The notes: generated by a model not told the origin, from the letters alone. A DNA stretch of 33,856 bases from Candidatus Methanoperedens nitratireducens (GCF_000685155.1 NZ_JMIY01000003.1:329061-362916), one strand, 5' to 3'. Counted from the first letter of the stretch, positions 8,981 to 18,033 are shown. Made by a program: numbers and translations.

Positions 8981-9408
8981 TGCAGATACATCATGTCACG
9001 CTCAGGACAATTGCCCAGGCAACCGAAAGTAAGGACAGGGTAAAAGATGCCCTGTCGCTTTTTCTTCCCGATGGTAAAATAGAGACTATTGATACAGAGG
9101 GGCATTTTGGAAATCCAATCACCATTCTTCAAGCACAGATAAAAGGCAGGGATTGCAGCAGATTTATCGATCTATTAAAATCAAAGCTAAAAGAGCAGGA
9201 TCTGAAGAGATTAAAAGATGAGCTTGGCGAGAGAATTGATGATGAATGCCGTCTCCATATAAGGTTTGATAAGCAGGCCGCTTATGAAGGAGCGGTTCAA
9301 CTTGCAACTACTGCTGATACGATTGCAGCAGAAATAAAGATCAAAGCATATCCTGCAATACGCCAGAATGCTATCCAGGTGGCAGAAAGGATTTTTAGAT
9401 CGACATGA
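8980..9408 (+). CDS. Small RNA-binding protein of the archaeal exosome-associated family (COG1325-like)
   Basis: A 142-residue protein resembling the archaeal RNA-binding family (PF01877/COG1325) that is regularly encoded behind rpl15e and has been described as a predicted exosome subunit. Visible features: N-terminal HHVTLRTIAQATESKDRVKDAL, the FGNPITILQAQIKGR strand and the DDECRLHIRFDKQAAYEG segment, where a conserved Asp-Lys-Gln motif lies in the typical place. The ATG at 8980 shares its A with the L15e stop; a GTG one codon earlier is possible. The link with L15e suggests a role in rRNA or mRNA handling. Its molecular activity is not established from the sequence. Confidence 0.85.
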   Translation: MQIHHVTLRTIAQATESKDRVKDALSLFLPDGKIETIDTEGHFGNPITILQAQIKGRDCSRFIDLLKSKLKEQDLKRLKDELGERIDDECRLHIRFDKQAAYEGAVQLATTADTIAAEIKIKAYPAIRQNAIQVAERIFRST

Positions 9409-9417
9409 ACATCACAA

Positions 9418-10221
9418 TCAGGCAATGTCTTTCGTAGTATCGATCTGGATACCATCCCCTACGATGAACCTTAATGTCTCTGTTGCCTGAGCTCTACCTC
9501 TTAACTTGGGTATTAACAGGTGGTTTGAGACCTTCTCTGAATTCTTCTCAGTCTCGATCTCAAATATCACATCGCAGGATTTCAGGGTTCCATTCTCAAG
9601 GTTCTTCTCATGCGTATCCTTGAGGCCATATAAAAATGACAGGCAGTTCAGTTTTTTTGTTGTTTCATAGATCACATTTATAAGCCGTTTGATTATACCT
9701 GGATTGACATTAAGGTCCAGGTAAAAAGAAAATGAATCGAAGATTATGTTTACATCCATACCCTCTGCTTCTGCCATTATTTTTCTCAGGTTAGATTCTG
9801 TGAACTCTACGATCTTGGCATCTATGAGCTCATTGCCTATATTATCAACTATTTCTCCATGAGCAGTGATATAATATGCACTGTATATATCAACGAATAC
9901 TATGTTATTAGTTTCAAAGCCATAATTCTGTATATCACGCAATACATACTTTGGATGCCTGTCGTTTGAGAAATAATAGCTTTTGCGGGCCTGCGTGAAC
10001 TGATATAAGAAGACCTCGCCCATGGATCTTGCATCCGAAAATATATATACCATAGAGCCTGAGGGCAATCCACCTCCCAGAGTACGATCAAGAATAGATA
10101 TAGCAGTCTCCCGATTTATCTGCTCCGGAGCCTTCTCCTCTATTAGATCCACAGCAGGAGCTTCTTTAGTTTGATTTTCTGCGGAGATTTGCACTAACGT
10201 GGCTTTTTTTTCTTTTGACAT
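9418..10221 (-). CDS. KaiC/RecA-like protein with degenerate P-loop (HTR-like)
   Basis: A 267-residue protein with a disordered N-terminus (1-35) and then a RecA/KaiC core beginning ISILDRTLGGGLPSGSMVYI, the normal KaiC entry to the P-loop. The Walker A itself is lost: residues 62-69 read SDARSMGE instead of GxxGxGKT. A Walker-B-like strand VNIIFDSFSF (D162) remains. ATP hydrolysis is therefore doubtful. Similar proteins in methanogens are annotated as HTR-like and are thought to be signalling relatives of KaiC (known of the family, function unproven). The start has a strong GAGGGAG ribosome-binding site. The gene is convergent with the gene ending at 9408, with only 9 bases between them. Confidence 0.75.
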   Translation of the reverse strand: MSKEKKATLVQISAENQTKEAPAVDLIEEKAPEQINRETAISILDRTLGGGLPSGSMVYIFSDARSMGEVFLYQFTQARKSYYFSNDRHPKYVLRDIQNYGFETNNIVFVDIYSAYYITAHGEIVDNIGNELIDAKIVEFTESNLRKIMAEAEGMDVNIIFDSFSFYLDLNVNPGIIKRLINVIYETTKKLNCLSFLYGLKDTHEKNLENGTLKSCDVIFEIETEKNSEKVSNHLLIPKLRGRAQATETLRFIVGDGIQIDTTKDIA

Positions 10222-10354
10222 TATTCTCCCTCTAAGTGCTATTATCTCTGTACCCTCTAATAAATCTAATCATGATAATGATTATATGATTATCCCGTAC
10301 GGTATCCGGTCCTGGGACATAAAGGCTAAAAATATATTTACAAACTTGTGCAGT

Positions 10355-10666
10355 TCATGGAGAAGTAGCTGGCCCCAGACCAATTGTCTTTATTTCTTCT
10401 GTTATCTCGCTGATCTTTTCAAGCTCAGCCATGAACTCAGAATACGCTACCTCTGCTGACTTTGTGGCAATAGCACCCTGAGTGGATGGTGCGATCAACC
10501 CCTGCTGCTCAAGAACACGCAATGAGTACCTTACAAGATGATCTGGTATGCCTGTCTCAAGAGAGAGCTTCATTATTCCGATGGGCCCACAGCCCATCAC
10601 TTTCTTAAGTATTATAATGTGCCTCTTTAGCAGTTCAAGTTCATGTTGGATTCTTCTTGTCAGCAT
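10355..10666 (-). CDS. Winged-helix predicted transcriptional regulator
   Basis: From an ATG at 10666 this is 103 residues: an N-terminal helix (LTRRIQHELELLKRHIIILKKV), a winged-helix core with IGIMKLSLETGIPDHLVRYSLRVLEQQGLI, a short wing, and a C-terminal coiled helix (FMAELEKISEITEEIKTIG). It resembles the small archaeal wHTH family with the motif PIGI-KLSE-TGIP-H-VRYSLR-LE (COG3388-like). The frame is open to 10786, but the extra 40 residues (Cys-rich) would overlap taw2 and look unlike the family; an ATG at 10693 is another option. It is the last gene of the ACT-hom-taw2 operon, which may or may not be its target. Confidence 0.75.
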   Translation of the reverse strand: MLTRRIQHELELLKRHIIILKKVMGCGPIGIMKLSLETGIPDHLVRYSLRVLEQQGLIAPSTQGAIATKSAEVAYSEFMAELEKISEITEEIKTIGLGPATSP

Positions 10667-10752
10667 GAAAGTTAGAGTTGTAACTAGGGACATATCTAAT
10701 TTGGCATGGAGATCAGTGGCACAGCAGTGATTCCACATATTATTGAAGACAG

Positions 10753-11754
10753 CTAATCCACCCTCGCATCCACTACCACATGCCACACTCCTGGTGAGTA
10801 CTTTTTTATCCGTCTCATATTGATTATTTTTGCATCTCTTCCCTGTTTTTCTGCCTCAGCAGATATCCTCTCAACAGGGCGGCGCTCTATCGCCTCAGGC
10901 ACGGCCTCATGGTAGTGAATAATCCCGCCCGGTGAGAGGGCACGGATACCGTGCTTGAGGTACTCATGTGCATCTAAATACCCCATGATCACCCTGTCCG
11001 CTATCCCGTGCGGGGTAACAACTGCGCAATCTCCTTCCACAGGTTCAATAACATCCTCTACTCTGTTAAGCTTTATATTCTCTTTTAAATAACCAGATGC
11101 TACAGGGTTTATTTCTATAGCGAATATCTTTTTGGGTTTTGAATGCACTGCCATGGGTATCGAGAAATACCCGATCCCTGCGAACATATCCACAACAGTT
11201 TCACCCTCACCAAGCCCGCTCATGCGCTTTCTTTCAGCGAGATTTCCCTTGGAGTACATAAGCTTCATGGCATCGATCTTAAAAGAACAGCCGTTCTCAA
11301 TATGTATGGTCTCAGTGCTCCTCCCTGCGATTACTTCCCGCTCAGGCTGCCTCATCTGACCGCTTATTCCCCTGTCAAGAAGCACTGTCCTGCATCCCGG
11401 ATATAAGGATAATAGCGCCTTACCGATCTCCGCCTTTTGGTTCTCCAGTTTTTCGTGCAGTGAGACTATGATTATGTCCCCGAGGATCTGCCATCCTGCA
11501 GGTAAAAGCTCTCTCTCGCTATCCGGGATATCAAGAATATCAAGATAGTCGCCAGGGGTCTTTTTCGGGATATAGAACCGGGGCTCTTCCTGTTCGACCA
11601 GAGTAAGACCTTCTTTTGCAAAGGATTCCTTTACAGGGATCTCAATAAGACCGCTCTTTTTAACAAGCCTTCTGGTTTTATCAAGAGCGCCTTCAAAGAG
11701 CAGTTTTTGCCGAACTTTTTCAGCTTCCTCTCTACTAACAATAACAGCCCTCAT
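10753..11754 (-). CDS. taw2: tRNA(Phe) wyosine-pathway aminocarboxypropyltransferase Taw2 (Trm5-related)
   Basis: 333 residues of the Trm5/TYW2 family. An N-terminal region 1-160 is followed by a SAM-binding Rossmann domain with motif I VVDMFAGIGYFSIP (D189) and the upstream FKIDAMKLMYSKGN...ER signature. The motif at 257-266 is MGYLDAHEYL rather than the NLP-type motif of Trm5 methyltransferases, and the C-terminus reads SPGVWHVVVDARV; both fit Taw2/TYW2, which transfers the 3-amino-3-carboxypropyl group of SAM to 4-demethylwyosine at position 37 of tRNA(Phe). Overlap with the upstream homoserine dehydrogenase is 4 bases. A Trm5-type m1G37 methyltransferase is the main alternative. Confidence 0.8.
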   Translation of the reverse strand: MRAVIVSREEAEKVRQKLLFEGALDKTRRLVKKSGLIEIPVKESFAKEGLTLVEQEEPRFYIPKKTPGDYLDILDIPDSERELLPAGWQILGDIIIVSLHEKLENQKAEIGKALLSLYPGCRTVLLDRGISGQMRQPEREVIAGRSTETIHIENGCSFKIDAMKLMYSKGNLAERKRMSGLGEGETVVDMFAGIGYFSIPMAVHSKPKKIFAIEINPVASGYLKENIKLNRVEDVIEPVEGDCAVVTPHGIADRVIMGYLDAHEYLKHGIRALSPGGIIHYHEAVPEAIERRPVERISAEAEKQGRDAKIINMRRIKKYSPGVWHVVVDARVD

Positions 11755-12749
11755 GAATTTCTTGCAATATGCAGAACATCGCTCAGGATAGAACTTGCGG
11801 TCTCAATTGAACCTGCACCTTTTCCACTGATAGTGATCCTTCCTGCAAGGTCGGTCAGTATGGATGCAACGTTCAGCGTGCCTCCCACAGCAAGGGGATG
11901 CCGCTTGGGGACAAGGCGCGGCGCAACAGTAAGCGTACCATTCCCGGCCTCACAGATGAGCTTTACCACGTAATTGTTTTTACTGGCAAGCTCAAGGGCC
12001 TCAGGTGTGATCTTTGTGATACCAGTGATATCTACATCGCGATATGTGACAGCATCCTGGAAGATCGAGTTTGCGATGATGACAAGTTTGCATGCAGAAT
12101 CTATACCTTCAACATCGTACGTGGGGTCGGTCTCTGCTATCCCCAGTTCCTGTGCCTCTTTCAGCACAAGCTCATACGGCAGCCTCTCTTCTGCCATCCT
12201 TGTAAGGATATAATTGCAGGTACCGTTGAGTATGCCCTCAATCCCGATAACAGTGTTACCAGCCATGGCCTCATGAACAAGGTTAAATATCGGAACAGCC
12301 CCGCCCACCGTAGATTCATATCTGAAGAACAGGCCGTTATCTTCAGCCATCTCTTTCAGATCGGAGAAACGCAATGCAAGAGGTCCTTTATTCGATGTGA
12401 CAACGTTCTTTCCTGAATTGAGGGCAGTAAGCATATTGTTGAGGCCAGGTTCACCATCCTTGATGTTCGTAGGAGTTGCTTCTACGATGATCTCATGCTC
12501 CACGTTACTGATCAGATCAAATGCACTTTCTGCACATGTCGCAACTGTGCCTGTTTGTTTTTTTCTGGTTATAGCGCCCATCAGGTCTATTCCCTTATCA
12601 TCGATCTCGCATCCGCCAGAATCCGCTATCCCTACAACGCACAGGTTGATGCCCTGTTTATTAATATACCCCTGTTTTGATAAGATTGACCGGGCTACCC
12701 CCTGGCCTACCGCCCCGAACCCGATGATGGATAATCTGATAGTCTTCAT
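11751..12749 (-). CDS. hom: Homoserine dehydrogenase
   Basis: 332 residues, a monofunctional homoserine dehydrogenase that reduces aspartate semialdehyde to homoserine for threonine and methionine synthesis. The NAD(P) loop is G10-F-G-A-V-G15-Q-G. The catalytic domain carries VVTSNKGPLAL with its conserved Lys, YESTVGGAVPIF, GILNGTCNYILTRM, and the ETDPTYDVEGIDSACKLVI signature. It lacks the C-terminal ACT domain of the long bacterial form; instead a separate ACT protein is encoded just upstream with a 4-base overlap. This split is typical of euryarchaea. Confidence 0.95.
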   Translation of the reverse strand: MKTIRLSIIGFGAVGQGVARSILSKQGYINKQGINLCVVGIADSGGCEIDDKGIDLMGAITRKKQTGTVATCAESAFDLISNVEHEIIVEATPTNIKDGEPGLNNMLTALNSGKNVVTSNKGPLALRFSDLKEMAEDNGLFFRYESTVGGAVPIFNLVHEAMAGNTVIGIEGILNGTCNYILTRMAEERLPYELVLKEAQELGIAETDPTYDVEGIDSACKLVIIANSIFQDAVTYRDVDITGITKITPEALELASKNNYVVKLICEAGNGTLTVAPRLVPKRHPLAVGGTLNVASILTDLAGRITISGKGAGSIETASSILSDVLHIARNS

Positions 12750-13258
12750 GCTCCCTCCGAGTTAAGCCTGATAGGTTCTATCATAAGCAGGTCCTTTTTA
12801 TCTGCAACATCCCGCAGGATCTCAAGTGATTTTTTCAATTCCTTCTCCCCGGTAGCACTGATTACAAGGTATGCTGATGAAGTCCTATCTATCGCCGGCA
12901 TCGAGAGTGATAGGTCTACGACCTCTGCAAAGCCTGTGGAATCTATCCTGTCGATGGTATCTCCTATATCTGAATGAATGATATGCCCTATAAGAACTAA
13001 AGAGACCGAGGATCTCAGCCTCTCTTCCCCTACTCTTGCCACTCTGACACCGCTTTTCTCAAGCCGCTCGATGAGTTCGTCAAGAACACGCTGATCTATC
13101 TCAAAAGTGATCTGTACAGGGATTGTTCCTCTGGGAGTTTTCTCTTCGTGCTGATGTACAACGCTCATAATATTCCCATGTAACTCTGATATCGGCGAAA
13201 GTGCAAGAACAAGCTGCCCCGGAATATCCTTTAGCTCAAGCGTCATAGAAACAATCAT
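12746..13258 (-). CDS. ACT-domain protein, predicted allosteric regulator of homoserine dehydrogenase
   Basis: 170 residues. The N-terminal half is an ACT fold (MTLELKDIPGQLVLALSPISELHGNIMSVVHQH, where the DIPGQL turn marks the ligand site), and the C-terminal half (about 90-165) looks like a second, more diverged ACT-like unit. It matches the archaeal family encoded next to hom (COG2061-like) and is thought to sense end-product amino acids. The ATG at 13258 has a GAGG ribosome-binding site at the right distance; an ATG four codons later is possible. First gene of the operon ACT-hom-taw2-wHTH, with 4-base overlaps between the first three. Confidence 0.88.
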   Translation of the reverse strand: MIVSMTLELKDIPGQLVLALSPISELHGNIMSVVHQHEEKTPRGTIPVQITFEIDQRVLDELIERLEKSGVRVARVGEERLRSSVSLVLIGHIIHSDIGDTIDRIDSTGFAEVVDLSLSMPAIDRTSSAYLVISATGEKELKKSLEILRDVADKKDLLMIEPIRLNSEGA

Positions 13259-13408
13259 AAATCCTCACTATGCACAGGTGGGTAATAAGTTTATTTGGTG
13301 GATGTTAATTTTTTTTGTCCCCGGGTCGGGACTTACACAGGGCATATATAATCCAGAAACCTTTATGTAAAATCTTGAGAAATTATACCAGGGGTATTGA
13401 ATAAGTCT

Positions 13409-14536
13409 ATGGCTCAACTTCCGAATAAAAAATCACTTGTTCTCATTGCTATAATTGTTTTTATAATCCTGTTAATAGGTCTTGTCTTGTGGGATTTTTC
13501 AGTTAGCAGACCTGGCGATATCCTAACCCCAACCGCACCACCTCTGGATGATACACTTCCTGCCGTTTCTGTGGCTAAAGAGTTGGATATTCCCTGGGCT
13601 CTTGATTTTCTGCCTGATGGCAGTATTATTTTTACCGAGAGGGCAGGCAGGATAAGATTGATCGATGAAAAAGAAGGCCTGCTTCCAGATCCCTTGCTTA
13701 CCATCGATGAAGTGGCTCATAGAGGGGAGGGGGGCTTGCTTGGTATTGTGCTGCATCCTGATTTTGTCCAGAATTCATTCGTATATGTTTATTACACCTA
13801 TCAAAATGGTGCTGTTTTAGCTAATCGAGTGGTAAGATTTAGAAAACATGATAACAATTTGTCAGATAAAGAAATAATCATCGATAATATCCCCGGGGCC
13901 TCAATACATAACGGCGGTAGAATAAAGTTCGGTCCTGACGGGCACCTGTACATCACAACCGGTGATGCCAATAATCCAGATCTGGCCCAGGATGAAAACT
14001 CTTTAGCTGGAAAGATCTTACGTTTAAAAGATGATGGGACAATCCCTGCTGATAATCCTTTTCCAGACTCACCTGTTTATTCTTTTGGCCATCGAAATCC
14101 CCAGGGTCTTGTCTGGGATGGTCAGGGTGTGCTCTGGGCAACCGAGCACGGCCCCAGGGCTAATGATGAACTGAATCTTATTGAGCCTGGAAAAAACTAT
14201 GGCTGGCCGATTGTTCAGGGTGATGAAGAAGCACCAGGATTTGTAAGCCCTGTAATCCACAGCGGTACAGAGACATGGGCACCTTCTGGTGCTGCTTATT
14301 TAGATGGGTCTTTATTTTTTGCAGGGCTGCGGGGCCAGAGCCTGTATGAGGTGGTAATAGATGATCAACCAGTGTCTCTGCGCCGTCATCTGAATAGAGA
14401 TTTTGGCAGGCTGCGGGATGTTGTTGTCGGCCCTGATAATTTCCTGTATATCCTTACAAGCAACAGGGACGGAAGGGGTATGCCTGGTGAAGACGATGAC
14501 CGGATCATCAGAATAGACCCGGGGAAATTCAGATAG
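13409..14536 (+). CDS. Membrane-anchored PQQ-type glucose/sorbosone dehydrogenase family protein
   Basis: 375 residues from the ATG at 13409 (a TTG at 13397 adds four). A single N-terminal anchor or uncleaved signal (residues about 10-28) leads into a six-bladed propeller of the soluble glucose dehydrogenase/sorbosone dehydrogenase family. Visible family marks: IPWALDFLPDGSIIFTER, the catalytic-type His in ASIHNGGRIKFGPDG (H167), ITTGDA, GHRNPQG, WATEHGPRANDELN and GKNYGWP. Known members oxidise sugars with PQQ on the outer face of the membrane. No PQQ biosynthesis gene is visible here, so cofactor and substrate remain open. A TATA-like CATATATAAT at 13343-13352 fits a transcript starting near 13373. 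Confidence 0.85.
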   Translation: MAQLPNKKSLVLIAIIVFIILLIGLVLWDFSVSRPGDILTPTAPPLDDTLPAVSVAKELDIPWALDFLPDGSIIFTERAGRIRLIDEKEGLLPDPLLTIDEVAHRGEGGLLGIVLHPDFVQNSFVYVYYTYQNGAVLANRVVRFRKHDNNLSDKEIIIDNIPGASIHNGGRIKFGPDGHLYITTGDANNPDLAQDENSLAGKILRLKDDGTIPADNPFPDSPVYSFGHRNPQGLVWDGQGVLWATEHGPRANDELNLIEPGKNYGWPIVQGDEEAPGFVSPVIHSGTETWAPSGAAYLDGSLFFAGLRGQSLYEVVIDDQPVSLRRHLNRDFGRLRDVVVGPDNFLYILTSNRDGRGMPGEDDDRIIRIDPGKFR

Positions 14537-14541
14537 TTTCT

Positions 14542-15966
14542 CTAGAGTGAGTGCAAAACCGTCAATCCTGCGATATAGAAATAGCCAAGTGCATAGAGCA
14601 CAAGAAACGGCACCAGAAAATAGCTTCCTGTAGTAATCGATATATAAAGAGCAGCCAGGGCATATATACCAAGAGAAAGCTCCAGGATAGTGGTGAAGGG
14701 GAAACTTAACCTGTATTTTTTGGTATCCCACCTATCAGCTCTTCTCTCTATCCCGAACTTAGGTGTTCGCAGGAAAGCACCCTTACGATTGAGCAGTGCT
14801 TCTACAACAGCTATGGTACTGCTGGCCGATATCCCGATCCCGAGGACCGTGAGCATAGGCAGATATACCAGGCGCCGCCACCAGTTCTCATATAGCTCCA
14901 TCTGCGAGAGGGTATACATGACCAGAGGTCCAAGAGTACCGAAAGCTAAGAACTTGAAATAAGAGAAGATAGTATTTGAAAAAGTAATAAGAGGAAGACT
15001 GAGGAGCAGAAGCACAACCATCATTGGATGCACTGAGTAATAAGTGAGGTGCAGCAGAGTCTCTATCTTCCTGAAGACTGAAGCATCTGATTTTGCAACT
15101 TCTGGCAGGAGCTTCTTGGCACACTGGATTGAGCCTTTAGCCCACCTGAACTGCTGGCGTTTGAAGGCATTTATCTGTACCGGGACCTCAGCAGGAGAGA
15201 CCACATCATCAAGAAAGATCATTCTCCAGCCCTGAAGCTGTGCCCTGTAGCTTAAGTCCAGATCCTCAGCGAGAGTATCAGCCTGCCATCCTCCAGAGTC
15301 CTCAATGCACTTCCTGCGCCATATACCTGCAGTGCCGTTGAAGTTAAAGAAGAGCCCGGCACTGTACCTTGTACTCTGCTCTATCTGGAAATGTCCATCG
15401 ATCCCGATAGAAAGCGCCCTTGTGAGGAGGGAATAATCTTCATTTATATGCCCCCACCTTGTCTGTACCATGCCTACAGTAGGATCAGAGAAATAGGGGA
15501 TACACTTCTTAAGAAAATCAGGATCAGGCAGGAAATCAGCATCAAAAATCGCTATGAATTCACCCTGCGCATGCTTCAGCCCCTCCTGCAGTGCCCCGGC
15601 CTTGTATCCCTCCCTTGTAGGGCGGCGGAGCAAATGGATATTAAGGCCCCTGCTTCCAAGCTCATTAATGCATCCCTGTATTATTTCTGTAGTTTCGTCT
15701 GTTGAATCGTCCAGCACCTGTATCTCAAGTTTCTCAATCGGGTAATCCATATCTGCTACTTTTCTTATCAGGCGCTCAACTACGTAGAACTCGTTATATA
15801 CAGGGAGCTGGATTGTCACAGCCGGGTAGGAGGAAGGCGTATCTGGAGGTTTTTCCTTCTTCCTTTTACTGTGGAGATAAGCAAAGAGAAGGTTGTTGCT
15901 TCCATATATGGAAAGGGCAACTACGGTCATGGTATATATCGCTATGAGCAGGTAGATAGGACTCAT
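14542..15966 (-). CDS. Processive family-2 glycosyltransferase (cellulose-synthase-like membrane protein)
   Basis: 474 residues. One N-terminal membrane helix (3-30), a cytoplasmic GT-A domain (about 45-290) and about five C-terminal helices (300-470). All signature residues of processive GT2 enzymes are present: D86-D87 (LDDSTDE), D142-x-D144 (IFDADFLP), the base in TLAEDLD (E234-D235) and the Q271-x-x-R-W275 motif. Such enzymes polymerise a beta-linked sugar chain, or make a glycolipid, and extrude it through their own membrane channel. There is no PilZ domain. It is convergent with the sugar dehydrogenase, with only 5 bases between the two stops. The ATG has a GGTGAT ribosome-binding site. 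Product unknown. Confidence 0.88.
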   Translation of the reverse strand: MSPIYLLIAIYTMTVVALSIYGSNNLLFAYLHSKRKKEKPPDTPSSYPAVTIQLPVYNEFYVVERLIRKVADMDYPIEKLEIQVLDDSTDETTEIIQGCINELGSRGLNIHLLRRPTREGYKAGALQEGLKHAQGEFIAIFDADFLPDPDFLKKCIPYFSDPTVGMVQTRWGHINEDYSLLTRALSIGIDGHFQIEQSTRYSAGLFFNFNGTAGIWRRKCIEDSGGWQADTLAEDLDLSYRAQLQGWRMIFLDDVVSPAEVPVQINAFKRQQFRWAKGSIQCAKKLLPEVAKSDASVFRKIETLLHLTYYSVHPMMVVLLLLSLPLITFSNTIFSYFKFLAFGTLGPLVMYTLSQMELYENWWRRLVYLPMLTVLGIGISASSTIAVVEALLNRKGAFLRTPKFGIERRADRWDTKKYRLSFPFTTILELSLGIYALAALYISITTGSYFLVPFLVLYALGYFYIAGLTVLHSL

Positions 15967-16312
15967 ATCCTATCACCGAATATACAAAGATTATATGTAT
16001 TATTGTCATTACCTTCACTCCTGTTAGCTATAATCCCGATCACCATGTTATTTTAAACCCCAACCTATGCAAATGTATGCAAGGTTTAAATAAATAACTT
16101 TTTTGTTTTCAATGAGACCATCCGCCAATTCACTCAAACAACTCTTAGATTAACTCTTTTGCATACAAATAATGACATGAATCGGCTATATGCATTATAA
16201 TTACCGTGGATAGCCACCAGTTGATCTATACAGAAAGCACTTTAATGTAATCTTTAAAAGAATAGAAATATTTATTAGCCAGCATCATTATAATAATCAG
16301 ATTAGTGATTGT
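15967..16312. other. Divergent intergenic region with repeated TTGCATA boxes
   Basis: This 346-base AT-rich gap serves two divergent genes. It carries three copies of TTGCATA or its complement (16066-16072, 16076-16082, 16159-16165). The first two are a tandem pair inside an imperfect inverted repeat, AACC...GGTT. On the minus strand a TATA-like GGTTTAAAATAAC follows the pair; on the plus strand AAATATTTATTAG (about 16266-16278) suits the small lipoprotein gene. No ORF in it looks real. Confidence 0.45.
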
Positions 16313-16702
16313 ATGAAAAAAATATTATTAATTATTTTAATAATATTGGGTGTATTAGTTGCCGGATGCAGCGGTCCTATAGGTTCTTCAAATAAGCAAA
16401 CAAGTACTATTGTGAATGAACAATTTACAATATCTGCAAATAGTGTAAAAGGCTATTACAGCGATCTACAGACAGGTGACGAATTAGAAGTTTCAATTAC
16501 TGTATTGCAAGGTGGGGATCTAGATATAGATTTTTATATAACCAATGCCGACGGTGCAAAAATAATTTCACGTTCTAAAATAGGAGATACAACGATCTCA
16601 TGGGTAGCTCCTTCTTCTGGCACATATTATTTTAAATACGATAACAGTTTCAGTGCACTTACGTCAAAAATTGTTAAAACTACAATTACTGTGACCAGAT
16701 GA
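16313..16702 (+). CDS. Small secreted lipoprotein with GOLD/emp24-like beta domain
   Basis: 129 residues. A lipoprotein signal peptide (MKKILLIILIILGVLVAG then C19) with lipobox V-A-G-C is followed by a short linker and one beta-sandwich of about 95 residues. The domain has the pattern of emp24/GOLD-like proteins that are common in Methanosarcinales: a hydrophobic strand LEVSITVLQGGDLDIDFYI, a N-A-D-G turn, WVAPSSGTYYFKYDNSFS, and a final KTTITV strand. Expected to sit on the outer face of the membrane; partner and function unknown. The coding sequence is AT-rich. It stands alone. Confidence 0.75.
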   Translation: MKKILLIILIILGVLVAGCSGPIGSSNKQTSTIVNEQFTISANSVKGYYSDLQTGDELEVSITVLQGGDLDIDFYITNADGAKIISRSKIGDTTISWVAPSSGTYYFKYDNSFSALTSKIVKTTITVTR

Positions 16703-16830
16703 TGGGAATACACACTTAATGTCCGTATAATCGAAGCTAACTATACTATCTAAACCCCTTTATTTCTACTGGAAAAATCATGACAGATCTACGAAATGTA
16801 GATATACATTATTGTACTCTAGGACGGTAT

Positions 16831-17985
16831 ATGTTATCATGCAGAGTAGATCATTTTGTTGAATCCGTCATCCGTGATATGACAAGGCTCTCATTAAAAC
16901 ACGATGCGATCAACCTTGCCCAGGGATTCCCGGATTTTCCGGCTCCGGATGAGTTAAAGCGCGCTGCTGTATCTGCAATTATAGAAGACCGAAACCAGTA
17001 TTCAATCACATGGGGAGCAAAAGAGCTGCGGGATGAGATCTCACGAAAAGCGCGCGATTATAATCACATCGAAGTCGATCCAGAGAGCGAGATCACGGTA
17101 ACGTGCGGTTCAACAGAGGCCATGATGGCTGCAATGCTTGCTATAATCAATGAAGGGGATGAGGTCATCATATTCGAGCCGTTCTATGAGAACTATGGTC
17201 CTGATGCTGCTGTTTCTGGTGCGATTCCTCGTTTTATACCCCTGGACGATGAGTACAATATTGATGAAGATGCCCTTACATCTGCTTTTAACAGGAAGAC
17301 GCGTGCGCTCATTCTTAACACCCCGAATAACCCATGCGGCAAAGTGTTCAGTAAGGATGAGTTAAAATTGATCGCAGATCTATGCGTTGATTATGATGCT
17401 ATTGTTGTGACAGATGAGATATATGAATATATACTGTACGACGGCAAAACGCATACCAGTATAGGCTCACTGGATGAGATGAGGGACAGGACGATAACCA
17501 TAAGCGGGTTCTCAAAGACATACAGTGTCACAGGCTGGCGTATCGGCTATGCGCTTGCAGAAAAAACCCTGACCTCTGCTATCAGGAAGATACATGATTT
17601 CCTGACCGTAGGAGCCCCTGCCCCGCTTCAACATGCATGCGTCAGTGCACTTAGATTTCCAGATTCGTATTATAAAGAGCTTGTGGCGATGTATGACAGA
17701 AAGAGAAGATTTCTGTATGATGCCTTAATAAAAGCCGGATTTGGATGCACGATGCCGCAGGGTGCATACTATATCCTTGCCGATATACCCGATGGGATGG
17801 ATGATAAGGCTATGGATGATACTGCCTTTGCTAAGTATATGGTGCGTGAGATCGGAGTAGCAGCCGTACCTGGAAGCAGCTTCTATAAGAGCGAAGCAGG
17901 CAGACATAAGCTGCGCTTCACGTTCTCAAAGAGGGATGAGACTTTAATCGAGGCCGCACAGAGGCTTGAGAGACTTAAGATTTAG
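16831..17985 (+). CDS. Class I/II pyridoxal-phosphate aminotransferase
   Basis: 384 residues from an ATG at 16831, chosen because family members start MLSxRIxxxPESVIRxMTRL and AGGACGGT precedes it; the frame is open to an ATG at 16780. Fold-type I aminotransferase: NLAQGFPDFPAP (substrate loop), CGSTEAMMAA, NTPNNPCGKVF, VTDEIYEYI and the PLP Schiff-base lysine K229 in SGFSKTYSVTGWRIGY, then the C-terminal Arg in HKLRFTFS. It is closest in pattern to the aspartate/kynurenine aminotransferase group (COG0436). The amino acid it serves cannot be read from sequence. It stands 48 bases before pyrC. Confidence 0.9.
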   Translation: MLSCRVDHFVESVIRDMTRLSLKHDAINLAQGFPDFPAPDELKRAAVSAIIEDRNQYSITWGAKELRDEISRKARDYNHIEVDPESEITVTCGSTEAMMAAMLAIINEGDEVIIFEPFYENYGPDAAVSGAIPRFIPLDDEYNIDEDALTSAFNRKTRALILNTPNNPCGKVFSKDELKLIADLCVDYDAIVVTDEIYEYILYDGKTHTSIGSLDEMRDRTITISGFSKTYSVTGWRIGYALAEKTLTSAIRKIHDFLTVGAPAPLQHACVSALRFPDSYYKELVAMYDRKRRFLYDALIKAGFGCTMPQGAYYILADIPDGMDDKAMDDTAFAKYMVREIGVAAVPGSSFYKSEAGRHKLRFTFSKRDETLIEAAQRLERLKI

Positions 17986-18033
17986 CAGAGAATCTAAACC
18001 TAATTAAGTATCTGCGTATAATTAAGTACCACT

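Noticed and set aside
13317-13332. Hairpin GTCCC-CGGGTC-GGGAC after an oligo-T run between the ACT gene and the sugar dehydrogenase
   Set aside because: The T-run is on the wrong side for a terminator in either direction, both neighbouring genes start here, and the 5-bp stem is weak evidence for anything.
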